In this document: positions 38,026-46,719 of the stretch, piece by piece | How the letters are laid out: each line of letters opens with the position of its first letter | How positions within the stretch are numbered: position 1 is the first letter of the stretch | Assembly: GCA_050015495.1 (NCBI GenBank) | Contig: JBEKBH010000017.1 | Span: forward strand, 1 to 64,000 | Direction: 5' to 3' | Source of the DNA: Palsa-1439 sp050015495 | GTDB taxonomy: Bacteria; Verrucomicrobiota; Verrucomicrobiia; Palsa-1439 | Length of the DNA: 64,000 bases | The notes under the pieces: model-generated | Told to the model about the DNA's origin: nothing | The model's input: only the letters and a program-made list of their open reading frames with translations | Database searches by the model: none | Made by a program: the position numbers and the translations under genes

Positions 38026-39249
38026 ATGAAAACCGCAACACTCACCTGCCTCGCGTTGCTGATTGTAACCATGCCGGGTGCGCGCGGCGAGCCGCCGCGC
38101 ACGGACATCAACCCGGCGCTGCTCTATTATCGAGCGTTTCTTTTGGCGCCGGATTTGTCCCCGGCTGACCATGACTACCTGTTCACGACCAATTGGCAGG
38201 GCCAAACGCTCCCGGAACAACTCGGCAAGATCGTGGCTCGCTACGATAATCAGTTCACATTGGTGCGGCAGGCGGCACGACAAACACTGCCCTGTGATTG
38301 GGGCATCGACATGAGTCCCGGACCAGCGGTGCTGCTTCCGCACCTGGCCCGCGCCAAGGCGATAGCCCAGGCGGCGCGGTTACGCGCGATGTGGGAGTTG
38401 CAGCATGGCGATCAGGCCGGCGCGCGCGATGATTTGCTCGCGGCATTCGTGCTGGGAAGAAATGTCTCGCGTGACGGCATTTTGATTAGCGCGCTGGTTC
38501 AAATTGCCATGGAAGGCATCGTGTGCAACACCGTGACGGAGAATTTCGGCCGGTTCTCACCGGAGACCTTGAAGCAGTTGGTGGATGGATTCGATGCCGC
38601 TCCGGCCCGGGGCACGATGGCCACGGCCGTCGCGACCACGGAAGCGCATTGTTTCTCTGATTGGATGGAAACCAGGGTGTTGGACTTGCGCAAGCAGTAT
38701 CCCGGAAATGATGCCAAGGTGCTGGAGAGCCTCGGACAACAGGTGGACGACACCAATTTCTGGCCAAAGGTTGCCAAGGCGGCGGGAGGAACGACGGATG
38801 GATTTCTCAAGCTGGTCCGTGACATGCAACCGCTGTATCCGCGGCTCGCCAGGATCATGACGCTGCCACAGCCAGAGTATGAAGACCAGATACAGAAGTT
38901 CGGCGCGGAAATTCGCGGATCTCAAAATCCTTTGGTTCCAATCTTCTTCCTCGATCTGCTGCAGCCACGTCGGAAGGAATTCACAATTCAAGCGGTCGAG
39001 GCAATGGTGCGCGCCGCGGTGGAGTACAAACGGCACGGCGAATCCGGATTGAACAGCGTGATGGATCCCTTCGGGAAGGGCCCCTTCGCCTTCCAGCGTT
39101 TTGTGTTCGACGGGGTGGACTATGGATTCGAACTCAAGTCCGCCTATGCCGGACGACCCGAATGGCCCTCGGCGCTCATCTTTGTCGAGAAAGAGGGAAC
39201 TCCATTTTACGTTGATGGACCGCATATTGGTCAGGCGGTGAAGCCATGA
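38026..39249 (+). CDS. Exported protein of unknown function
   Basis: A 407-residue protein with a clear Sec signal peptide (MKTATLTCLALLIVTMPGARG). The mature part starts EPPRTDINPALLYYRAFLLA and is mostly alpha-helical, with an ALLYYRAF-type opening and alternating charged helices through residue ~330. I do not recognise a catalytic motif. Similar LLYYxAF-opening exported proteins occur in Planctomycetes and Verrucomicrobia next to ECF sigma factors, but this is only an impression. It is followed after 75 nt by the ECF sigma/anti-sigma pair. The start is supported by a GGGAG 6 nt upstream. Confidence 0.85.
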   Translation: MKTATLTCLALLIVTMPGARGEPPRTDINPALLYYRAFLLAPDLSPADHDYLFTTNWQGQTLPEQLGKIVARYDNQFTLVRQAARQTLPCDWGIDMSPGPAVLLPHLARAKAIAQAARLRAMWELQHGDQAGARDDLLAAFVLGRNVSRDGILISALVQIAMEGIVCNTVTENFGRFSPETLKQLVDGFDAAPARGTMATAVATTEAHCFSDWMETRVLDLRKQYPGNDAKVLESLGQQVDDTNFWPKVAKAAGGTTDGFLKLVRDMQPLYPRLARIMTLPQPEYEDQIQKFGAEIRGSQNPLVPIFFLDLLQPRRKEFTIQAVEAMVRAAVEYKRHGESGLNSVMDPFGKGPFAFQRFVFDGVDYGFELKSAYAGRPEWPSALIFVEKEGTPFYVDGPHIGQAVKP

Positions 39250-39324
39250 TTCACCAAACAAGAGATTGATGGGGCGAACAGTTCCACGATGGAACCGTCC
39301 CCGGTTTTCAGCTAGAATCGACAT

Positions 39325-39960
39325 GTGTTCAGCCTGAGTCCAACGTTCGTGGAAAGCGAATTCCCCGACACGCAGAGCCTTCTCGATCAGGCCCGGGCCG
39401 GCGACGCCGAGGCGTTCGGCGAGATTTGTCGCATCCATGGAACCCGGCTGTTGCGACAGGCCGTCGCGCTTTGTGGCAACCTCACGCTGGCCGAAGATCT
39501 GGCGGAGGACACGCTGGTGGAAGCCTGGAAGGGGTTGCGCCGTTACAACGGGCGCTGCCAGTTTTTCACCTGGCTTTGCGCGATCCTGCTGAATCGTTAT
39601 CGCAATGCCCTCCGGGCAAATCGTCTCCGACCGGCGGCCACGCCCGCCGCACGGGATCAAGATGAATGGGAGAAACACGCCGGCAATCTGGCCGACCACG
39701 CCGCCCGGCCGGACCAGGCCGTCGAGCTGCGCGAACAGGCTGTTCTTCTGCGACGATGCGTCCAGGCATTGCCGGCCAAACACCAGCAGGTCATCTATCT
39801 GCGTTTTTACGTGGATGATTCCTTGGAGGAGATTGCCGCCGCGTTGGGTTGCCCGGTGGGGACGGTCAAATCCCGTTTGTTTCATGCCTTGGACAAGCTT
39901 CGGAAAATGGATGCTTTCAGCCGCCAACTGTCAGATTTCAAACCGAAAGGCGGGATGTGA
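39325..39960 (+). CDS. ECF-family RNA polymerase sigma factor
   Basis: A 211-residue sigma factor. Region 2 is at about residues 25-95 (LAEDLAEDTLVEAWKGLRRY, then GRCQFFTWLCAILLNRYRNA), and region 4 at about 140-195 (LPAKHQQVIYLRFYVDDSLE, then EIAAALGCPVGTVKSRLFHA). No region 1.1 or 3 is present, as expected for ECF factors. The start is GTG at 39325; an ATG two bases upstream is out of frame and hits a stop. It overlaps the anti-sigma gene in TGATG, so the two are co-translated. The regulon is unknown. Confidence 0.93.
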   Translation: MFSLSPTFVESEFPDTQSLLDQARAGDAEAFGEICRIHGTRLLRQAVALCGNLTLAEDLAEDTLVEAWKGLRRYNGRCQFFTWLCAILLNRYRNALRANRLRPAATPAARDQDEWEKHAGNLADHAARPDQAVELREQAVLLRRCVQALPAKHQQVIYLRFYVDDSLEEIAAALGCPVGTVKSRLFHALDKLRKMDAFSRQLSDFKPKGGM

Positions 39961-40535
39961 TGAAACCTTGTCCTCAAAACCGAAAACTCATTGTCTGGCT
40001 GGCATTGAACGCCCTGGATGCGCGGCAGACGCGGGATCTTCGGGCGCATCTTGAAACCTGCGAAGGTTGTCGCGGCTATCTGGATGAAATTTCCAACGTG
40101 ACCGAAGCGCTGGCGACGGAGGAGGCAAATCCTGATGTTCAGGCGTCCGAAAGATTTCACCAAAAACTGGCCGGCAAATTGCAGGCGGCGACACCGGATT
40201 CCCTTGGGGAAATCCTGGCGGCGTGTTTTCGGGGAACCCTGTTGAACTGGCGCGTGGCGTTGCCAGCCATCGCGGTCTTGGTGGCCGTCGGCGTGACCGT
40301 CGCCACCCGGCGGCAACCACCGGATGTTTCTTCGTCCCCGCGAGCCGGTATTCAAACCGCGCCGGTATCAGGCGCGCACGATGATCTGGCCCCGACCATT
40401 GCCAACTACCACAGGGTTGCCAATCAGTCCTTGGACAAATTGGATGCCTTACTGACCCGACAAGGCAATCGGGCATTGCCACCCATGCCAATCTATACAG
40501 CTTCGACGCTCGCGCTTGCGAAAGGACCTGGGTAG
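39960..40535 (+). CDS. Zinc-finger anti-sigma factor, membrane-anchored
   Basis: A 191-residue protein. Residues ~1-45 carry a ZAS-type zinc motif (HLETCEGCRGYL, His-x3-Cys-x2-Cys). A single transmembrane helix lies at about 98-117 (WRVALPAIAVLVAVGVTVAT). The remaining ~75 residues would be periplasmic and contain no recognised sensor fold. It probably holds the preceding ECF factor at the membrane until a signal releases it. The ATG overlaps the sigma-factor stop. Confidence 0.88.
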   Translation: MKPCPQNRKLIVWLALNALDARQTRDLRAHLETCEGCRGYLDEISNVTEALATEEANPDVQASERFHQKLAGKLQAATPDSLGEILAACFRGTLLNWRVALPAIAVLVAVGVTVATRRQPPDVSSSPRAGIQTAPVSGAHDDLAPTIANYHRVANQSLDKLDALLTRQGNRALPPMPIYTASTLALAKGPG

Positions 40536-40573
40536 GCGCGCGCACCACAATTACGCGCTTCTTCCAAACCGTC

Positions 40574-40603
40574 TTGACAAGCCCGCAGACCGGCCCGGAT
40601 ACT
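40574..40603 (+). promoter_or_regulatory. Candidate promoter of the prolyl oligopeptidase gene
   Basis: A perfect TTGACA (40574-40579), an 18-nt spacer and GATACT (40598-40603, four of six matches). It lies 39 nt after the anti-sigma gene and about 85 nt before the peptidase ATG, so the peptidase is probably transcribed on its own. Confidence 0.5.
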
Positions 40604-40695
40604 CGCGAAGTATGGGTTCCCTGACCGAACCAAGTTTGCCTCGCTCGCGGAACGTCGAAAACAGATTTCCACCAACAACCAACTGAATCGCCATC

Positions 40696-42843
40696 ATGAA
40701 GAGACTCCTGTTCCTCGTCGTTCCGGTCCTGATCGCCGTGCCCGGCCATGCCCAGTGGAATTATCCGCCGACAAAGACCGTCGATGCCGCGGACACCTAT
40801 TTCGGGAAGACGTACACCGATCCCTACCGCTGGCTGGAGAACCTGAAGGACAAGGATGTCGAGGCGTGGTTCAAGGCCCAGGCGGACTTGACGGATGGCC
40901 TGCTCGCAAAGATTCCCGGACGTGATGCGTTGACGCAGGAATGGCTGGCGTTGGACAAGCTCAAACCGGCGGATTACTCGTCGATCACGTACGAGCACGG
41001 CCGGGTTTTTTACAAGAAGACCTTGGGTGGCGAAAACGTGGGCAAACTCTACTTCCGTCAAGGGTGGAATGGGACAGAGAAACTGCTCTTCGATCCCGCC
41101 ACGTATAAAGCCGGTGTGGTTACGACCATCCAAAGTATTGCTCCTTCCTGGGACGGGAAACACGTCGCCATGGGGCTTTCGTCGGGTGGCGCGGAATGGT
41201 CGGAGATCCGGGTATTGGACGTGGATCGGGGAACCCTGCTGCCCGAGAGCATCTACCCTTCCTACGGGCCCAGCGGGTGGATGAAGGACAGCAAGTCTTT
41301 ATTCTATGATGCGGGCAAGGTGGCGGACATCAAGAGCCTCGAAATCGAATTGAACCGCAAAACCAAAGTGCACAAGCTCGGCACCGACATCGCTGCGGAC
41401 AGAGACGTCTTCAGCGACGAGAGCAACCCGGAACTGGGGATCACCGCCAAGGAGATTCCGTCTGCTTCCGTTGACGAATCATACCCGGACTACATCGTCG
41501 GCATCGCGGACACCGTCCAACGCGAGCTGCGGATTTTCTATGCTCCCGCCTCCGAGTTGAAGCACGCGAAAATCAAATGGAATGTCCTGTGTAACCGTTC
41601 GGACAACCTGGTCCGCGGGCTCGAGTTCGACCGCGATTACGTTTACGCCGTCACCCATGCCGGTGCGCCCAAGTACAAGGTCGTTCGGACGAACGTGAAG
41701 CATCCCGACTGGGACCACGCTGAAACCGTGATTCCCGAGGGGACCGACTCGATCCGCTACATCACGAAGAGCCGGCACTACCTATTCATTGTGTACTCCA
41801 ACGGGGTTGTCGACCGCCTCGTCAAATACGACCTCGCCACCGGCAAGACCGCGGACGTCAAGCTTCCGTCGTCCGGGACGGTCGGCGTTAGTTGTCCGGA
41901 TTGGCGGACGGACCGTTGCCTGCTGAGGATCACCTCCTGGGTTTCGCCCCAGACGATTTACGATTTCGACGCGCGGAAGGACACCTTCGCCAAGAGCATT
42001 TTCAACACGGACGTGTCGTATCCCGGCTTCGAGAATTTGGTCTCCGAAGAAGTCGAAGTGCCCGCGCACGACGGCACCCTGATCCCGCTCTCGATCATTT
42101 ACAAGAAGGGCATTCCGCTGGACGGGTCAAACTGCTGCATCCTCACCGGCTATGGCGCGTATGGGATCAGTGCCACTCCGTACTTCAGTATTCGCAATTC
42201 GGTGGCGCTCCGCGGCGTGGTGGTGGCCATTGCGCACCCGCGGGGCGGCGGCGAAAAAGGCGAAGCGTGGTACAAAGCGGGCTACAAAACCACCAAGCCG
42301 AACACTTGGAACGACTTCATTTCCTGCGCCGAGTACCTTATCAAAAAGGGATACACCAGTCCCCAAAAGCTCGGCGGGACCGGCACCAGCGCCGGCGGAA
42401 TCCTCATCAGCCGCGCCATCACGGAACGCCCCGATCTGTTTGCGGCCGCTGTTTGCAATGTCGGATGCGCGAACGCGATGCGCATGGAGTTCTCCCCCAA
42501 CGGCCCGGTCAACACGCCGGAATTTGGCACCGTGAAAGACCCCGCCGAATGCCAGGCCCTGTTCGAGATGGACGGAGTCCAACACGTCCAGAAAGGCGTG
42601 AAGTACCCGGCGGTGATGGGCGTGGGCGGCTGGAATGATCCCCGCGTCGCCGCCTGGGAGCCGGGCAAATTCGTCGCGGCGGTGCAGGGAGCAACGGCCT
42701 CGACCAATCCCGTCCTGATGAAGGTGAACTACGACAACGGCCACTTCACGGAAGAGAAGCTCGTCACCTTCAAAAACTTCGCCGGCCAGTACGCCTTCCT
42801 CCTCTGGCAGACCGGCCACAAAGACTTCCAGCCGGCGAAGTAG
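40696..42843 (+). CDS. Exported prolyl oligopeptidase (family S9A)
   Basis: A 715-residue serine peptidase cleaving short peptides after Pro. A signal peptide (MKRLLFLVVPVLIAVPGHAQ) directs it to the periplasm or outside, unlike cytosolic family members. The seven-bladed propeller spans about 75-430. The catalytic alpha/beta-hydrolase domain has Ser565 in GGTGTSAGG, Asp648 in GGWNDPRV and His683 in DNGHF, all at family spacing. The oxyanion-side GYGAYGIS is also present. It appears active and is monocistronic. Confidence 0.94.
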   Translation: MKRLLFLVVPVLIAVPGHAQWNYPPTKTVDAADTYFGKTYTDPYRWLENLKDKDVEAWFKAQADLTDGLLAKIPGRDALTQEWLALDKLKPADYSSITYEHGRVFYKKTLGGENVGKLYFRQGWNGTEKLLFDPATYKAGVVTTIQSIAPSWDGKHVAMGLSSGGAEWSEIRVLDVDRGTLLPESIYPSYGPSGWMKDSKSLFYDAGKVADIKSLEIELNRKTKVHKLGTDIAADRDVFSDESNPELGITAKEIPSASVDESYPDYIVGIADTVQRELRIFYAPASELKHAKIKWNVLCNRSDNLVRGLEFDRDYVYAVTHAGAPKYKVVRTNVKHPDWDHAETVIPEGTDSIRYITKSRHYLFIVYSNGVVDRLVKYDLATGKTADVKLPSSGTVGVSCPDWRTDRCLLRITSWVSPQTIYDFDARKDTFAKSIFNTDVSYPGFENLVSEEVEVPAHDGTLIPLSIIYKKGIPLDGSNCCILTGYGAYGISATPYFSIRNSVALRGVVVAIAHPRGGGEKGEAWYKAGYKTTKPNTWNDFISCAEYLIKKGYTSPQKLGGTGTSAGGILISRAITERPDLFAAAVCNVGCANAMRMEFSPNGPVNTPEFGTVKDPAECQALFEMDGVQHVQKGVKYPAVMGVGGWNDPRVAAWEPGKFVAAVQGATASTNPVLMKVNYDNGHFTEEKLVTFKNFAGQYAFLLWQTGHKDFQPAK

Positions 42844-42857
42844 ACGAATAGAGCCTC

Positions 42858-42877
42858 GGACGCGACGGAGCGCGTCC
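42858..42877. repeat. GGACGCG...CGCGTCC hairpin after the peptidase gene
   Basis: GGACGCG and CGCGTCC form a perfect 7-bp stem around ACGGAG, 15 nt after the stop codon. There is no T-run, so this is more likely a dispersed palindrome than a strong intrinsic terminator. I recall similar GGGACGCGCTCCGTC-type repeats in other verrucomicrobial genomes. Confidence 0.45.
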
Positions 42878-43082
42878 CTCCATTAACGGCAAAGGAGGAC
42901 ACCGCCCAAATGACTGCAGCAGAACCACAGAAACTGGAATCACTGGTGGGACAAAGTCTGCCTGACCACCACCAAAATAAACCCGGGTTGGCCTACCACT
43001 GACAATTGACAAACAGTACCTCCGTTACCGCACATGGCAGATTGTTGTTGACACCGCGTTGCGCTTGTGAAAGTTTTCACAA

Positions 43083-43193
43083 CGGCGAGGGAGACGCAGC
43101 CACGACGCTCGCCATCCCGGTTTTGGGTTCGAGTTGGAGGCGAGAATACACTCGAACCATAGTTCTGTCATTGCGCGCGTGTCCGGTACAGAA
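43083..43193 (-). repeat. Upstream element, copy B
   Basis: Homologous to 36447-36561 (about 80% identity by eye). A 1-nt length difference near 43137 breaks the reading frame that is open in copy A. Some similarity continues after the element (CTGTAGTCT and CAATTCCAAACT against CTGTAGCCT and CAATTCAAACT), so the region feeding both secreted genes may have a common origin. Confidence 0.75.
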
Positions 43194-43294
43194 CGCTTGC
43201 GCTACCCCTGTAGTCTCTTAACAATTCCAAACTGGGGGCCGGTGCGCCCTGTTGACTCGTCATTCAGTCATCCAGACCAATCCAAGGAGAAACT

Positions 43295-46105
43295 ATGAAA
43301 ACCAAGATCCTGCGTCTCCTCATCCTCATCGCGCTGATGTTACCCGTGCGCCTGCTTGGAGATAGTATCAATGTATACATAACGGTTGATAACGGCTACG
43401 CTTTCGGGTTTGGGAACGTTAATGGTATCAATGCCGCCCAGTTTTACGGGGGCATTGACAACTGCTATCCGCAGTCGGTCTTCGGCCCAACCTGCTATGT
43501 GTTCGTGCCTCCAGATAATCCCGGTACAGATCCAGGTCCGGAGATTTACAACCTCAACGTCGACAATCCCGCCGATGTTTACATTTACATCGTGGCTTGG
43601 AGCGATGATGGGGGGTACCAAGGGACAGTCGCCAGTTTCACGGACCCTAACACGGGAGTCACCGTCACGACCAGTCCGAGTTGGCCGTGGCAAGTTTTCG
43701 CCACCGGCACAAACATAACCCCCAACTGCTCTGGTTCCGGCTCGCACGGACCTACTTTGGCCGCGATTAACAGTGAGATCGCTATGGCCAACGCCAGTGC
43801 CGGGCCGCCGGGCTCCTCCAGTGTCGGCTGGGTCGGCAACAACGGCTGGGTCGGCGGAGTTTCTTACGCACCCGGATCTCTGGACAATGGACGTCTGGAT
43901 TTCAGTGATCAGTTCAATGGCAATCGCTACCCCGTAGCCGTTCCGTCGTGCATTGGTTCGAACGCCCTGTGGATGGAGTACAACCCTGAACCCACCAACG
44001 CTACATGCAATCCTTTCATATGGGGCAGTACCGAAGACTACAATACCACTCCGAACTTCCTGCGTGAATACCTCATCTACCGTATCGGGCCTCTGGGCTC
44101 GATCATTTCCTCCACCAACACATGCACCAACGCGTGCCTTGTGCTCGACTGCCCGAACGACATCGTGGTAACATCCAGCGTCCCCATCCCGGTGTATTAC
44201 TCGCCTTCGGCCACGACTTGTTGCAGCAATGGCACGCTGTCGGTGGTGTGCAGTCCGGTTTCGGGCAGCACCAATGATCCGAACACGACCACGACGGTCA
44301 GCTGCACGGCAACCGACTCCTGCTCGAACAGTTGCACTTGCAGCTTTACAGTCAGGGTGGTGGTACCCATGACGGCACCGGGTCTATACTGCACCAACCA
44401 GACCATCCCTTGTAGCAGCCCAGTGCCGACCAACCCGCCCAGTTACTACGACCCGAGCTGTAGCAATGCGTCGGTGACCCTATCTGGTAGTTGGACAAAC
44501 TCTAACGGCAACGGCTACGACCCCTACTGCAGCACGCAATACGTTTACCAGGTTTGGCAGCTGGAGGATAGCTGCAGCAACAACCTCGTTTGCACCCAGA
44601 TGGTGACGGTGTTGCCCGCGACGCTGACCTTGACCTGCACCAACATGAGCATCGTTTGTGGCTCCTTGTTGCCGACCAACGGGTACACAGTCAGTCAGTC
44701 GTGCGCTGCCAGTTTGACGGTCAGCCAGGGTGGCAGTTGGACCAACTCCTTCGACTGCTGCAGCACGGGAACCATTTACCAATTATGGAGCGCCCACGAT
44801 TATTGGTGCACCAACCTCAGCACCGTCTGCACCCAGACTGTGACGGTGCTGCCGAACACCATTCCGTATCCAAGCAACATCACGGTTTATTCCTGCTCCG
44901 ATGTTCCAGTGTTCTACACCAATTTCATCCCCAGCAGTGTTAGTTGCACCAACAAGGTCGTGTTCGATCCGCCCTCAGGCACCTCCTTCGCCCACCAGAC
45001 GGTCAGCCCCGTCAACTGGTCCGTCTATGACTGCTCCGGCACCAACATCTGCTCCTCTGGCTCCTTTTGGGTGTTCGTCTTCTGCACCAACTGCTGCCCC
45101 TGTATCAATTATACCAATTCTACCTGTACCAATTATACCGTCACGGTGTTTCCCGGAAGCAACTACTTGGCTGACGTCCTGTGCCAGGGAACCAACAATA
45201 CACTGGCGGACGTGTTGCCCTCCGTTTCAAATGGAACTGAAGTATGCTTCTGGAACCAATGGACCGAGACATTCACTCCTCCCGATTCCTTCAACTCCCA
45301 ATGGCAAAACGGCACCGAACCGCTCGTTCCCGGTGAGGGGTTCCTTTTGGTCTCCACCAATCAATATACGTATACGCTCACTATTTACGGATGTGAACCT
45401 ACTTGTCCCGGCCTTTGCGCGCCGCTCGACTGCTCCAGCGGCACCATGCTCGTCGGCGGCTATGGCCTCACACCGCTTGCCTTTTCCAACATGTTTTGCA
45501 TGCCGATGACCTACCAGACGGAGGTCTTGGCCTGGAACCCGACTAATCAGGTGTTCACCACCTATACCTGCGGTGGGACTTCTTGGTCACCCCCCTCGGG
45601 CCCGCCGCTGCTGCAACCCGGCTATTCAGAGTTTGTCGAGGTGCAGCCTTGCCCTACCAATCTGCCTTCCTACCAGAGTTGGGCAAATCAATACTTCGCC
45701 TGCACCAATTGCGCGATCGCAGATCCCGATGCGGATCCGTTCGGCAAAGGGATGAGTAACACCAACCAGTTCCTGGCGGGCTTCAACCCCACGAACGCGG
45801 CGGCCTACCTGCACATCATCAGCATCGCCAAAACGAATGGCACCGACATCAGCGTCACCTATCTGGGAGCCAATGGCGACACGAACTACGTGCCGGGGAT
45901 CGCCTCCCGCACCAACATCCTTGAGTACTCGACGGGCGCGGCCAATGGCGGCTACACCAACAACTTCCTGCCCGTGCCCTCTGGTGGCGCGACCAACATC
46001 CTCAGCGGCGGCATTGGATTGGGCGCGGTGACGAACATAGTTGATCCAGGCGGTGCGACCAACCGTCCGTCGCGGTACTACCGGGTCCGCGTGCTGTTGC
46101 CATAA
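43295..46105 (+). CDS. Large secreted Cys/Thr/Asn-rich protein with HYR-like domains
   Basis: A 936-residue protein with a Sec signal peptide (MKTKILRLLILIALMLPVRL). An N-terminal ~270-residue region with Gly/Asn-rich strands is followed around residue 295 by a HYR-like immunoglobulin-fold domain (LDCPNDIVVTSS to SVSCTATDSCSNSCTC). After it come two or three shorter Cys-rich repeats, each ending like CTQMVTVLP or CTQTVTVLP. The C-terminal part has a calcium-type DPDADPFGKGMSNTNQFLAG segment and a final beta domain ending RYYRVRVLLP, common in verrucomicrobial exported proteins. No enzymatic motif is seen; a structural or adhesive role is inference. An AAGGAG precedes the ATG. Confidence 0.88.
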   Translation: MKTKILRLLILIALMLPVRLLGDSINVYITVDNGYAFGFGNVNGINAAQFYGGIDNCYPQSVFGPTCYVFVPPDNPGTDPGPEIYNLNVDNPADVYIYIVAWSDDGGYQGTVASFTDPNTGVTVTTSPSWPWQVFATGTNITPNCSGSGSHGPTLAAINSEIAMANASAGPPGSSSVGWVGNNGWVGGVSYAPGSLDNGRLDFSDQFNGNRYPVAVPSCIGSNALWMEYNPEPTNATCNPFIWGSTEDYNTTPNFLREYLIYRIGPLGSIISSTNTCTNACLVLDCPNDIVVTSSVPIPVYYSPSATTCCSNGTLSVVCSPVSGSTNDPNTTTTVSCTATDSCSNSCTCSFTVRVVVPMTAPGLYCTNQTIPCSSPVPTNPPSYYDPSCSNASVTLSGSWTNSNGNGYDPYCSTQYVYQVWQLEDSCSNNLVCTQMVTVLPATLTLTCTNMSIVCGSLLPTNGYTVSQSCAASLTVSQGGSWTNSFDCCSTGTIYQLWSAHDYWCTNLSTVCTQTVTVLPNTIPYPSNITVYSCSDVPVFYTNFIPSSVSCTNKVVFDPPSGTSFAHQTVSPVNWSVYDCSGTNICSSGSFWVFVFCTNCCPCINYTNSTCTNYTVTVFPGSNYLADVLCQGTNNTLADVLPSVSNGTEVCFWNQWTETFTPPDSFNSQWQNGTEPLVPGEGFLLVSTNQYTYTLTIYGCEPTCPGLCAPLDCSSGTMLVGGYGLTPLAFSNMFCMPMTYQTEVLAWNPTNQVFTTYTCGGTSWSPPSGPPLLQPGYSEFVEVQPCPTNLPSYQSWANQYFACTNCAIADPDADPFGKGMSNTNQFLAGFNPTNAAAYLHIISIAKTNGTDISVTYLGANGDTNYVPGIASRTNILEYSTGAANGGYTNNFLPVPSGGATNILSGGIGLGAVTNIVDPGGATNRPSRYYRVRVLLP

Positions 46106-46108
46106 ACA

Positions 46109-46238
46109 CGATCGGAGGAGCGCAGCCGGGCGAACGAAACGGCAACGAAACAACAACCGAAGCCGCTCGTGGCGAGGAGCGCTCGCGACGAGCCGCGTTC
46201 ACGACTCGGTGAACCATCCCCGGCTGCGCTCCTGATCG
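46109..46238. repeat. MITE-like nested inverted repeat
   Basis: Imperfect terminal inverted repeats (CGATCGGAGGAGCGCAGCCG at 46109 and its complement CGGCTGCGCTCCTGATCG ending at 46238) enclose a second hairpin (CGCTCGTGGCGAG against CTCGCGACGAGC near 46165-46192). At 130 bp without a gene it looks like a small non-autonomous element or composite palindrome. It directly precedes the transposase remnant. Confidence 0.5.
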
Positions 46239-46285
46239 CAACTATCCCGTTGCCATACGGTATCCCTCGCGCCTATTCTGGCCGC

Positions 46286-46687
46286 GTGAACACGAAGCGG
46301 ATCATCACCATTCGCGAATTCTTCCAGATGTTCCCGAACGATGAGGCGTGCCTCCAATACATCTTCACCGTCCGCTACGGCCAGGGTTATCGGTGTCCCA
46401 AATGCCGACGCCGCGCCCGCTGGTATCGCCTCCGGGCCGAACGCGCCTGCTCCTGCCAGTGGTGCGGTCATCACCTCCACCCGACCGCCCGCACGCCGTT
46501 CGCCGACAGCCGCACGCCGTTGCAGCTCTGGTTCTATGCGATCTACCTGTTCGCCACGTCCCGGTACGGTGTTCCCGCCGTCGAACTCCGGGAAGAACTC
46601 GGCGTCACCTACAAAACCGCCTGGCGCATGGCCCGCCGCATCCGCCGCTTCATGGCCGGCATCGCCGACGCCCCGCTCGACCTGTAG
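46286..46687 (+). pseudogene. Truncated IS1595-type transposase (zinc-ribbon and helix-turn-helix part only)
   Basis: A 133-codon frame from GTG (46286). It contains an N-terminal REFFQMFPNDEACLQYIF helix, a zinc ribbon (CPKC, then CQWC) and the WRMARRIRRFM helix-turn-helix-like segment typical of IS1595-family transposases. The DDE/ISXO2-like catalytic domain that should follow is missing. The frame ends at a TAG that belongs to the palindrome 46683-46719, so the insertion of that repeat apparently cut the gene. It is a remnant or a domesticated DNA-binding fragment; activity is not expected. Confidence 0.8.
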
Positions 46688-46719
46688 CGCGCGGTCGCTA
46701 ACCGCGGCCCTGCGCTACA
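46683..46719. repeat. REP-like palindrome holding the stop codons of two convergent genes
   Basis: TGTAGCGC (46683-46690) pairs with GCGCTACA (46712-46719), and inside it GCGGT (46691-46695) pairs with ACCGC (46701-46705). The TAG in the left arm ends the IS1595 remnant, and the TAG in the complementary arm ends the RAYT gene. It is related to the TGTAGCCGCG repeats. Confidence 0.8.

Larger units (their letters stand above)
42844..43294. other. Intergenic region with dispersed-repeat hairpin and upstream element B
   Basis: These 451 nt contain no convincing gene. They hold the hairpin at 42858-42877, a neutral stretch, the 115-bp element shared with 36447-36561, and the leader of the next gene with an AAGGAG ribosome-binding site close to its ATG. 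Confidence 0.6.

Noticed and set aside
38557..39927. A 456-codon minus-strand frame across the exported protein and ECF sigma gene
   Set aside because: It covers two supported plus-strand genes and lacks any family resemblance.
46169..46285. Upstream extension of the IS1595 remnant frame
   Set aside because: These codons fall in the MITE-like inverted repeat and have no similarity to transposases; the GTG at 46286 gives the family-like start.
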